A DNA stretch of 64,000 bases from Tetrahymena thermophila SB210. Lineage: Eukaryota; Ciliophora; Oligohymenophorea; Hymenostomatida; Tetrahymenidae. Shown here in pieces: positions 47,501 to 58,389 of this stretch (within the stretch, counting starts at the first letter, position 1; each line of letters opens with the position of its first letter). The notes beneath the pieces were generated by a model, which searched no databases, had not been told where the DNA came from, and was given only the letters and a program-made list of their open reading frames with translations. The stretch lies in assembly GCF_000189635.1 (NCBI RefSeq), contig NW_002476270.1, positions 186,001 through 250,000 on the forward strand, read 5' to 3'. The translations under genes and the position numbers were made by a program.

Positions 47501-50500
47501 AAAGATTAAGGTTATTGAAGATTAGATGCATAATCAAAAAATTGAGCATAATGAATAAATTTAAAAACTAAATTATGATTTAGCAAAGTAAATTTGAATT
47601 TATGAATTACATCATCTAAAAAATATTTTTTAGTTTAAAATAAAAAGAGCATGCACAAGAAAGAGCTTTAGATTAAGAGAAAAATAAAGTCCAACAATTA
47701 AAATAAGAAATTATTAAAATAAAAGAACAAAGAGCTAAGGATTTAGAAAATCACTAACAAGAAATTGAAGAATTACTTAATTAATTCAATCAAATAGATA
47801 ATTAAAAGACTTAAGCTTCAGATGAATATTAATAGAATATTGGATAGTTGAATCGTAAAATTATTGAATTAGAAACAAAGTATTCTAATTAGAAGCAATA
47901 ATTGATTGAGGCTCAATCTGAGTTATAGTCTAAGGAAAATTTGCTCACTTAAGAGTAAAAAATAAAAGAATAAATCCAAAAGGAGCTTAATGATAAAATC
48001 GATTCATTTTCCATGTAATTCTTTTAAAAAATATTTCAAAAATAATTAACTGATAATTTATTTATTTATTCGTAACAGTGAAAAATGTGAAATGGAAAAC
48101 AAGATAAGTGCTCTTAAAAATAAGCTTTAACTTGTCACTGAAGAACTTACCTAATCAATCGAAGTAAGCTAAGGCTATTAACAAAGAATTAGTTAATTAG
48201 AAACTTAGGAAGAGTCTCACAAGTTATAATACGAACAAATGCTCAAAGAAAAAGCAGAAGAAATCAAAAAACTAGAACACTAGTTTAATGAAAAATAAGA
48301 TGAATTAATTCACATTCAATAGTAAATGGAATAAGAAGATGATAAAATTGCTAATTTTGAAGCTGAAAAAAATAAAATATAAGAAGAATATGGTATCTTA
48401 AATGATACTTACAATTATTAATAACAATTATTAGAGGAAAAGAATTCTTAAATTGCATAAATGGAAGAAGATGTAAATACCTTTTTAAATAAAATTAATT
48501 TGCAAAATTTTATAAAAAAAATAGATTAAAAATAAAGAAAAAGAAATTGGTTATCTTAAGAATAAGCTTGAAAACTTTAGTCAAGAAGAAACAGAGCTTT
48601 TTGGATCTTCTTCTTAGACACAAACACAAGGCAAAAAAGGTGAATAAAATTATTTTTAATTTTAATTTAATAATTCTTTAACAAAAAATAGAAATAAATG
48701 AAAGTCTTTTGCTAAAATAAAACAAAGAATTGCAAGAATAAAATCACCAACTCAGAGTGTAAGTTGAATTTGAAGCTAATTCAAATATAAGCTAAAGATC
48801 TCAAATGAATACTCTCTCAAACAGAGTAAACGAACTTACAAATTCTGAAAAGCACTTCAGAACTGCATATTTGGAAGTCAGAAACTAATTACAAAATCTT
48901 TCTTAGAGAAACAAAGTATTTAAAATTTTTCTCATATCAAATATTTGATAAAAATTATTTATAATTAATGTTAACTTTATGTTTTAAAAATAGGATCTTC
49001 AAAACGCTCTTACATCTAAAGAAATGGAACACTTTGAATTACAAAGAGATATGAAATCAGCCAACGAGAATGTTTAATTCTTGTAGGAAAGAATCGTAAG
49101 TGTCAAGAATGAAATGAAGGTCAAAGAGAGAGAAGCTCTAGAAGCTGATAATAGGCTCAAAAAATGTAAAGAAAGTGTCATCAAGCTGTAGGAAAATCTT
49201 AGACAAAAAATGGATAACCTTCAATAGGCTCTTATGAAGAACGGTGAACTTGAAACAAAGATGGCTGTTCTTCAGAGAGAAGCAGCTTAATTGAAGAATG
49301 AAATTAAGAGTAAATCTTCTCTTTCAGAAAAGAGAGTTTAAGAATTATTGTAGTCATTTGCTTAACAAAGAACAGAAATGAGCCAAATGCAAAAAATAAT
49401 TAACTCTAAAATTGAAGAAAATATCAGTTTAACTGCAAATAATAGGTAAATAATTAGTTTTTTAGTTTATTTTGAAATTGAATTAATAAAAAAATAAATT
49501 TTATTTCGAATAGATTACTTTAAAATTTGGTTGAAAAATATACAACTAACGAATGGGAATTAAAGTAGTAATACAAGACTATGCAAGAAAAGTTTGCTAA
49601 GGATGAAATCAATTATAAAAAAAGAATAGACCACTTGATTTAAGAATATGGAAAGTTAGAATAAGAAACAGTCTGTAATCAAGAGCTTGAATAGCTTTAA
49701 GATATGAAGAACCTTCTTGAAAGTAAATCAAAGGAATAAGAACAGACAATCAAAAATAAAGATTGCTAAATTAAGAGTTTGTAGAAAGAAAAAGATATCC
49801 TTCAAAAAGAAAATGAAAAGCTCGATAAATAAATATATGACTTTAAATAATAGCAATAATACATCTTAAAAGAAAAAGATTCTATCATTGGTTAACTTTA
49901 AACTACTGTTATGGAAAAAGAAAAGGAATTAAAGGATGTTAACTCTAAAATTGCTTCAATTTAATAAGGAATTTAGCAAGCTCAACAATACTATCATAAA
50001 TATTAACAGTCTTCAGAAGAAAATAAAAAGTTGAAAGTTGATATTGAGTTAAAAGACTAAACTATAAAGTAATTAGAAAATTAATTAGGTAACTTCTCTA
50101 TTAATCCCGGTAAGTAGAGTCAAAGACCTGAAGATCCTAATAAATATAAAGAGAAATTTATTGCCTTAGATGAAAAATACCAAGGCTTAAAAAAGAAATA
50201 TTTAACTTTGCAATAGTAATACTAATAATTATAGCAATCGTTTGGTGAATTGCAAACTAACTTGTAAAACTTATAAAATGTTAATGGCCCTAAAAATGAA
50301 AACTAAAGTGGTGAAATTAAGATTCTTTAGCAACAAGTTGAAAGATACAAATTAGAGTGCTAATAATACTTGAAGTAAATAGCTAGCTTGACAAGCTAAG
50401 GGGATAATGATATTCCATAATTTTTATCATCCTAAGTAAATCAACTATGCGAATTTGTTTTGAGTGAACTTGAATGCAGAGGAAAAGATCTCATCTTAAA

Positions 50501-51122
50501 TATTCCAAAATTAAATGGAACTATTGAGCAAAATTTAATGTTTATGGTTCATGCATTCAATAATTTATTCACAGATATAAAGGTAAAAATAAATAAATAA
50601 ATAAATATTTTTATTAAAATTACAAAACTTTATAAAATATATTTTAAAATAGAACAAAGAATAACAAATTCAATAAATGCTTTAAAATGAAATTAAATCA
50701 AATAAGAAATTTTCAAGCTTAGAGAAAGAAGTTCTCATTCTCAAAAAGAAAATGAGTAATATGTAACCAAGTACTGCCTCAAGCTCTGCCATACCTACTC
50801 CCAAAGCTTCTGTCACTAATTCAGTATATAAAATGCCCAATCACTCTAGTATGAATCCTATGAATAACATGAGTATTATAAATAATAACTTTAACCACAG
50901 TATTATGTCCAGTTCAAACAACTCACTTAACAACTCCTTTTCATATAAAAACAGCATAAATAGCAAGAATCAATTTGGAGGTAAAGATTTTTTCAATCAA
51001 ATCTATTTAAAATATTTTTAATTTCTTTAATTAATTAATTAAATAACTAAAATTATCTAAAAAGAAATAGGTAATAATGAACCTTTGCCTGGTGAATCCA
51101 TTATGAAGAAAGTTAAATATTG
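44575..51122 (+). CDS. Kinesin-12 (KIF15-like) N-terminal motor with very long coiled coil, 1,646 aa
   Basis: Thirteen exons; introns 44816-44985, 45213-45467, 45708-46314, 47142-47197, 47588-47633, 48015-48078, 48473-48524, 48640-48691, 48916-48993, 49446-49513, 50583-50652 and 50981-51069 leave 4,941 nt in phase. The motor spans residues 1-330: [14 protein letters not shown]-loop [13 protein letters not shown] (residues 88-100), [44 protein letters not shown]. The neck [18 protein letters not shown] is the kinesin-12/KIF15 signature. About 1,200 residues of heptad coiled coil follow, then a Ser/Asn-rich tail. KIF15 is a plus-end spindle motor; ciliate members could serve in spindles or microtubule arrays. 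Codon choice in the motor is less A/T-biased than in neighbours, suggesting good expression. Family assignment is firm. Confidence 0.95.
45708..46314 (+). other. Unusually long 607-nt intron in the kinesin-12 motor
   Basis: Donor GTATATTA after GTCAAG and acceptor GAATTTAG before GTTTCAAAG. It separates switch I from switch II. Most introns in the window are 46-120 nt. The 3' half has more G and C (near 46130-46190) than ordinary introns, but no frame or hairpin is obvious. Confidence 0.8.
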
Positions 51123-52159
51123 AGCTTAACTTATCATTTTAACTACTAATAAAAAAACGAATGAGCTCATAGTTTTAGTTTTAATAAAGTTATAAAATAA
51201 CTAATGTGATTACATACATTAAAATAAAAAATTAAAACTATGAATAAAAATTCGAAATAAAATTTATAAATCAAACAAACAAGCTAAAAACTATATAAAC
51301 CACCACTCATTTCAAAAAATAATAAATAATAATAATAATAATAATAATATATAATTTTTAAACTAAAGTATATAGAATATTAATAACTATTAATTAATAA
51401 ATGTGATTTAACATATTTTATAAATAAATCTTACTTTGTTTTCAAACTATTTTACTTTATCAGTATCTTATCTATATATCTAGTATTCTTTTTTAGAGTT
51501 AACTTTATTTTGTTATTTCATCAAAATAATATTTATTAATTTCATACAAGTATAAAATTACCGTAAAACCTTGTTAACTCGCAACCCGCAAATTCAAAAA
51601 ATTTTCGATTTATCGAGGTTTATAGAATTTTAAGATTCTTACATCTTACCTCGCAATAGGTTTGTTTAAAAAAATTTTTCAATATATATATATAAACTTT
51701 GCAGATTTAAATTAGTTAATTTTTAAACTCAACTTCTAATCAATTACTTGAACAACATACGTATATTTTTTATTTATTAAAAGTAAAAACTATTACAAAA
51801 AAGTTTATGGATATATTATGAATAAACAATATGAAAATAATATAAATTTTTTTAGCGATTTGATAAATAGAAAGCTTGATAAATAAAAAGTATTTTCAAA
51901 GTTAAAATAAAATAAATCATTTGCTTATTAAAATATTTAAAATGATTTATTATTCTTAAGATTTTATATATCTCATAATTAAATTTGAAATAAATTGTAA
52001 ATAAATAAAAGTTTATTTTAATTGGAATATAAAAAATTGAAATAATGTAATATTTTAATATTAAATTTAACTAAGTTGCAAAATATATACTGGTAGACTA
52101 AACACATTACTTAAAAATTATAAAAAAAGCTTAATTTATTAATTTTAAGAGATTATTTT
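51123..52159. other. Intergenic between convergent genes
   Basis: Contains an AAT-type trinucleotide repeat (about 51328-51350) and a small G/C-richer pocket at 51560-51680 with two ACTCGCAA/CCTCGCAA copies. The rest is plain A/T sequence. No coding frame found. Confidence 0.55.
51328..51350 (+). repeat. AAT trinucleotide microsatellite
   Basis: A run of about seven to eight uninterrupted AAT units, preceded by an interrupted stretch of the same kind, in the spacer between two convergent genes. Confidence 0.85.
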
Positions 52160-54861
52160 TCAAATAATTCTGACGTTTGATAAATTTCTAAGTCCTTTAG
52201 CACTATTTAGAAAAATAATTTAATATGAAAATAAAAAGTATTTTATTGCTTTTACCCATATTGTTAAATGTATTCCATAGATTAATTTTATTTTTGATCT
52301 TTTTGTCTCTAAACATCTCCATATGATCCTAGCCCTATATGATAGAAACAATTTAATATTTAATCAATTAGTTTGATTTTTTTTACCTGCAAATCTTTCT
52401 TACTAATGTTTTTATTCTAAATACCTTTAATATTCCATTTTATTACGAGCTTTTTCTTCTTCTTCAGCTCTAATCTAACTTATAATTTCTGCATAATGAT
52501 CTGGGTTTAAAGTTTTTTTTATATGTGGCTGTTAAATATCTGGTGAACTTCTTTGGATATTATCTATTTATTTGTCTGCTTTATCCATCATTTATTCAAT
52601 TTTTTCTAACTATTTAGAATGATTCAATGCAACCATTTCCTTTTTTTTATACTCATTTGGATTATAAGAAAAAGGAGCTCCAAAAGGAGTATTGTTTTTG
52701 TATTGCTTATACTCAATTGAATCATCATTTTATCTTTATTGTAAAATGCTATTATTTTTTAATGGCTACTGATATTCAGAAGGTAATTCTCTTTATTATG
52801 GAAGAGCAACAGTCTCTCTTTTATAATGATCTAAATTTCCTTCACCTTTTTCATATACATTAACTGGATATTTTATTAAATTTTCCATAGTGCTTTTTGG
52901 TGCATTCGCTCTATTATTTATTTTATGTTAAAATTTAAATAAAATTCTGGCAAATAAATTTATATACCTTTCATATTGTAATTAAAATAGATTTTCGTTT
53001 GTTGGAGGCTTTCCTTGAGCTTTTAAAATGTCCATAAACTCACCAGGATATTTTTCAAACTTTTAAAAATTCAATTAAGTATGAGTATACCTTAAGTTAT
53101 CTTTTTAATTTCCCCTTAACATTTTTTCTTTAGCTATTATTTAGTTTCCAAGCAAATTATGAGATAAAGTTATATTTTTATTTGCAAGCTCCGTTCCCAC
53201 ATATGACATACTTGTAGGATTAAGCCTGGCTCCCTTTCCATATTAGATATATCCTTCTAAATTAAGATTTGGAGCTAAGTTTTATTTTGTTATCTATGGA
53301 GAAATGTTATTTATAGCATGAGATATTATATCTTGCTAATGATTTAATTTTGATAAATTAGGTTGAGATTTATATTGGCTTTACAACCCCTGTCTTCTAT
53401 AATCTATTTCAGGAGATTATCTACCAGCTTTATTTAAATAAATAGATTTATTAAATATTTAAATTAAATATAATCTTACATTATCTTATGCCTTATTATT
53501 CCCTTTGATAAGGGGATTAAGATCTCTTTTCATTCTTAAGCAAAGAAATTTCATTATTTTTTTAAAATTAATATTCCCTTTCCTTTTAGAGATTTTGCTA
53601 TTCTACTTTATATTCAGCTAACTTTTTTTCTTTTTCATACTCTTACATTATTCTTTCATATTCTAGCTATTTATAATAATCTTAATTTTAGTCTTGGCTT
53701 TTAAATTGCTACTCTTTTATTTCCTACTAAGAATTAAAATTTTAAAGTTTGTTTTCATCTCTAAATTATCTAGGTTTGTAACCTTCATCTTCTTAATAAT
53801 ATTTCTTATTATTTTCATGATTATATTACTATCTATCTAAATTAGATTCTTTTTCTAAAGCTTTTTCCTATGTAACACTGCTCTTTTCAGGGTTTTCCTT
53901 ATTTGAATTTTGATTTCCTTGATTATAGCGAGGATGATCAACAGGAGCGTATGGATTATCGGGATTAACAATAAAATGATGTCTATCTTTAAACTCTCCA
54001 GATTAACCCTAATTCATTTCGCTTTTAAACTTGTCAAGGGCATCAAGATATTTTTCATATGGGTTTTTTTATAGTTCTTAAAGTTATTCGATTTCACTTT
54101 TATCTATAATTAAAATTAAAAGGAAAGTTACATATCTTATTTATAATTTAAAACGATTTAAATTCTATTTTGATATTGTAATCAATTATATAAACTTAAC
54201 TTTATTTACTATACCTTTTTATATTAATTTTTTAGCTTGTTCTTTATTCTTAACAACCTTATTGCCGAGAGAACCTGGTACTGTTCCTTCTATATCTTAT
54301 ATGTTTAGATTTCTTGGATAATATTGCTATTATTTTAATGGAAATAATTGTATTAAGATTCATTTTAAATTTTTTATTTACCTAAATGAATTCATAAGTT
54401 GGGGGTAAGTTATAAGGATTTTCTAATGATCTTTTCTCTTTGATTTCCCCATCGTGTACAAAGTAATGTTTTTTACCTCCTGCATCAAATGGGCTTTATC
54501 CTTAAGGTAGGCGAACTTCATAATTAGGAATTTTTGCCTTTTAGACAACAGGGTTACTTCCATGTCTTGTATTGACAATATAATCTTCTGGGTATTTTTA
54601 AGGGATAGGAGGACTTTAATTAATAAGAAATGTTGATTACTTTAACTTGCTAATACATAAACAAATAACTGAATGCTATTAAAGATATACCTTTTTTATT
54701 CTCTTTCATATAATTTAACCTCTTTTTCAATGTATTTTGCTCTTGCCCCTAAGCAATTTGAAAATAAATTATTTTTCTTTTCTAAATAATAAAAAAATGT
54801 CACCTCTTATATCATAATTTACTAATGATTTGTCTAAAATTGGTTGTGGAAAGCTATTCAT
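52160..54861 (-). CDS. Hypothetical Gln-rich coiled-coil protein, 729 aa
   Basis: Nine exons on the minus strand; introns 54749-54803, 54614-54690, 54327-54381, 54104-54214, 53428-53479, 52911-52967, 52335-52386 and 52203-52255 leave 2,190 nt, a whole number of codons. N-terminal 160 residues are Pro/Tyr/Asn-rich and compact: NTRHGSNPVVQKAKIPNYE, PFDAGGKKHYFVHDGE, then NIQDIEGTVPGSLGNKVVKN. An I-x-G-x-x-P-type motif of this sort recurs in ciliate and flagellate proteins of unknown role, as far as I recall. The middle (residues 230-340) is a Glu/Lys/Gln coiled coil, and another coiled coil lies near 620-690. The protein ends GAKGLRNLSNVRII. No membrane segment or signal. A cytoskeletal or ciliary structural role fits the composition, but no domain proves it. 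Confidence 0.78.
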
Positions 54862-55543
54862 GTTAGTAGATATATTACTTTTTATAAATACTGCTTATTA
54901 TATAAATATAATTAGGTAAAACTTATTATTAACCAAAGTTAATTAATTAATTAATACTTTATTTAAGTCAGTGATTAGATTTTTTTAATTTCAAAGTATT
55001 AAAGCAAATTAACAAACAAACAAAAAATCAAAAAAATGCATAGCTTGATAGAAAACCAATTTCAGCAAAGTTATATATTTCTAAAACTTATTTTTTTCAA
55101 CAAATAAAAGGCATATTCAGAAAAAATAAAGGTTATTATTTAATTTCTTATTAAAATTATTGATAAACACCACGAGCAACTTTTTAAAATAAATTAATTA
55201 AAAGAAAATAAAATATTTAGTCGTTTAAATGAATTTGATTGACTTTAAAAATAAAGTCAAGGATTTTATTTATATAATTTGAAATTTTGATTTGATTGTT
55301 GTATTGTTTAATCATTTAATTATTTAAAATAAAAGCTTTTTATTTATTTATTTACAGATTTTTATATATAATTGGTTATCTATGTAATTAATTTACTTAT
55401 AAAAATTGTTAGTTATTAGTAAAATAAATTTTATAAATCATGAATAATTTAATTGTCATTTATGCTATGCTGTATGATAGTATTAATCTAGAGCTTTTTT
55501 TATTTATTTATTTAAGCACAATACTTTTTTATTTTTGGTTTCT
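54862..55543. other. Intergenic, one strong hairpin
   Basis: A/T-rich spacer downstream of the MORN gene and upstream of the coiled-coil gene, both on the minus strand. A perfect 9-bp inverted repeat lies at 55239-55260 and is listed separately. Confidence 0.55.
55239..55260. repeat. Perfect hairpin, 9-bp stem with AAAA loop
   Basis: TTGACTTTA, then AAAA, then TAAAGTCAA. It sits about 285 bp past the stop of the MORN gene on its transcribed side, so it could lie in the 3' region of that transcript or in the promoter of the next gene; function unknown. Confidence 0.6.
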
Positions 55544-57536
55544 TCAAAGCCTGTTATATTTACTTTAAATGTGATTTTTAGCGTTTAAATCAAATCCTAC
55601 AGGATTGAAGTGCTGAGCTACTCCAGAAGGTCTCCATATAGCTTTACGACTACTTGAATTACTTCTACTATTACTATTGTCCCTAGGACTCTAATAGTTT
55701 GTGGAAATTTAATCTATACTTAAATCCTTTCTTCTACTTGATAGGTTACCATTATTATTTCTTTTATACGAGAGAGATGCATTTCTTTAGGGTATCATGT
55801 TGTGGTTAGAGGCAGAGCAAATTCTCTTATTAGCACAAGTTTAACACTCCAATTTAGGTAATACTTTTTATGATTATTTTTCAGGACTGAGTGATATCAA
55901 TCTTTTAGGTTTATTTCCACTATAGTTGCTACCATATTATGACCCATTTATTTTTGGGAGTGTTAATTGAGTTGTATTTTAGGATTTTTGTATTGGTGAC
56001 TTATAACTTTAATTATCTGTTAAAGTAGCACTACTTTTTTATTTATCAGGTGGTATATTCAAATAATCATCGCCTTCTCTTTAATGTTGCATTTATTAAT
56101 TGTCCATTTACTCGTCTACAAGTCTGCTTGAATTATTTTCATTTAAATCTTCTTTAATTTCTCCTACTTACAGACCATTCATCCAATAGCCTAAATTTTA
56201 ACAAATTATTTATTCATCTTCAAATCAAATTTTTCAAAAAAATATCTATTATTTACCTCTGTACACTGAACCATCCTTCCAATACATTTCACCGTATCCA
56301 TGTCTTAGATCATTTTCAAAGTTCCCTTTATAAATATTACCAGTTCCCCATTTATACTCGCCGTACCCACACTTTTTATCATTTCTATATTCTCCTTCGT
56401 AGCAATCACCACCGTCTTTTACAGCTTTCCAAATACCCCTACCGTGTCTTAGACCATTAACAAAATAACCTTTATAAAAGTTTCCAACACTCCAATAATA
56501 CTCTCCTATAAAAATAAGATAACTTTAATCCCCAAGCTAAAAAATCTAAAATAAAATATTACCATATCCTTCAGGTTTTCCATATTCATAGTTTCCTATA
56601 TATACATCTCCGTTTGCAAACCTTTCAGTTCCTAAACCATGTTTCAAACATTATTTGAATTCTCCCTCATATCTATCACCTTTTTAAGAAAATTATTTAT
56701 TAATGTACATAATAAAATATAAAACTACCATTAATCCAGGTATGTACACCAAATCCATCTGTTTTTCCTTCTTTCCATTCTCCAATATAAGAATCACCTT
56801 ATTTTATTGACATTATTAAATAAACATAATCCACAATCATGAAATAAATCTATTTTTTACCTTTAATTCCTTTCCATAATCCTGATCCATGCTTAGTACC
56901 GTCTTTCCATTCTCCATCATATATCTCACCATTTACCTTTTATTAAATACGAATAAAGTTACTTTCATTTTATTTTAAAACTCAAAATTATTTATAAGAA
57001 ATAAAAATGAGTTTAATTTCTCATTAATTAATTCTTAGAATTAATTACCCATTTAAATTATCCTTTGCCATTTTTTTTCCCATTTGCAAAGTTTCCAAAG
57101 TATCTTCCACCGTTTTAATAAATTTCTGTAGCTTTTCCATGTTTTTTATCATTTTTCCATTCACCTTCATATATTCTTCCATTGTAATAACATAATATAC
57201 CTTTTTAATCAAAATTACATAAAAACAATTTATACTTTTAATTTAAAATGATATTTTACCTTTGCCTTCTCTTAATCCTTCAAGTATAATGCCATAATAA
57301 ATGCAATTTTTATATCTTTTAATTCTTAAATTAGAGTTATTTTTGAGCTCGTTCATATCAAAAGTATTGGATTGAGGTTTATATGTTTCGAAATATTCAA
57401 GAATTTAATCCTAATCTTCTAAATTAGCTAAATGTGAAATCCAATCTTTGATGGGCATGTGTAACTCCTAAGTAGAAGCGACCCTGCTATTTCGCTTTGT
57501 TAGTGAATGTTCGGGAGATGATTGATTGCTATTCAT
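55544..57536 (-). CDS. MORN-repeat protein, 528 aa
   Basis: Seven exons on the minus strand; introns 57201-57259, 56937-57058, 56808-56860, 56680-56728, 56506-56562 and 56191-56256 leave 1,587 nt in phase. After about 100 residues of N-terminal sequence come ten or so MORN units of roughly 23 residues, for example YEGEWKNDKKHGKATEI, YDGEWKDGTKHGSGLW, YKGYFVNGLRHGRGIW and YKGNFENDLRHGYGEM. Several introns fall at the same place in a unit, after the first G of a G-x-Y/G-x-I pair, as expected from repeat duplication. The last 220 residues are Ser/Asn/Gln-rich with a CQTCANK pair and many Ser-Arg sites. MORN arrays bind phospholipids or act as scaffolds, often in cilia (radial-spoke heads), basal bodies or cortex. 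No kinase or lipase domain is attached. Family assignment is firm. Confidence 0.92.
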
Positions 57537-58389
57537 CGCTAATTTGAATTGCTTAAATCCAAATTTATCTTATACTTGCAATAAATAATAAAAGGAAAAT
57601 TAATTAGTATACTATTTATTGGTAATCTTTAACTTAATAGGCAAATAGATTAATAATTTGTTTAGCTAAATTGATATAATTATAATTATATTTTGAATGA
57701 TCTTTTATCAATTAATTAATAAATATGTATTCAGAATTTTTTGTGGTATTTAATTAATTTCTAATACTGAATGTCCTAAAATCGTTTATACATAAAAATC
57801 ATATTGGTTAAATATATCAAGTTTCATATAATATTACTTAATTAATATCCATATAATTAAATTATTTCTCAATATGCATTTAAATATTATTTAATGACTG
57901 TTCCTTTGTGTTTAAAAATCAACTTTTGACTGGATGTAACCAGCTAAATCTTAATTAATAAATACCTAATAATTTTATTAATATCATAAAAAAAAACTAA
58001 TTTTAAGCATTTTTAACCCATAAAGTAATTAAAATATAAAATACATATAAGGATTATTTATTATTATTTTTTTTATACAATTTTTAAAGAATTATGAATA
58101 ATTTAGATATTGAACTGAAAGTATTTAACAGTTCTTAAATTAGAATTAAAAAACTTTTTATAGCCATCAAATAAATATTGCTGGAAATCCACCAATATTT
58201 TTTATTTAAATATAATTTTTATTATTTTAATATTAAATTAATATTTATTATTATTATTTTTACTATTATAATTTTTATAGAATTTTAAGTTATTAGAATA
58301 CTTTCTTTGTTGTTTTTTTATTTGTTTGTTTTGTGAGAGAAAAAAATTTATTAATTAAAATCAAAGCTTTAAATTATACTTTGACTAAA
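57537..58389. other. Intergenic, nothing recognised
   Basis: A/T-rich spacer downstream of the FHA gene and upstream of the MORN gene. No coding piece, repeat or RNA gene recognised. Confidence 0.55.
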
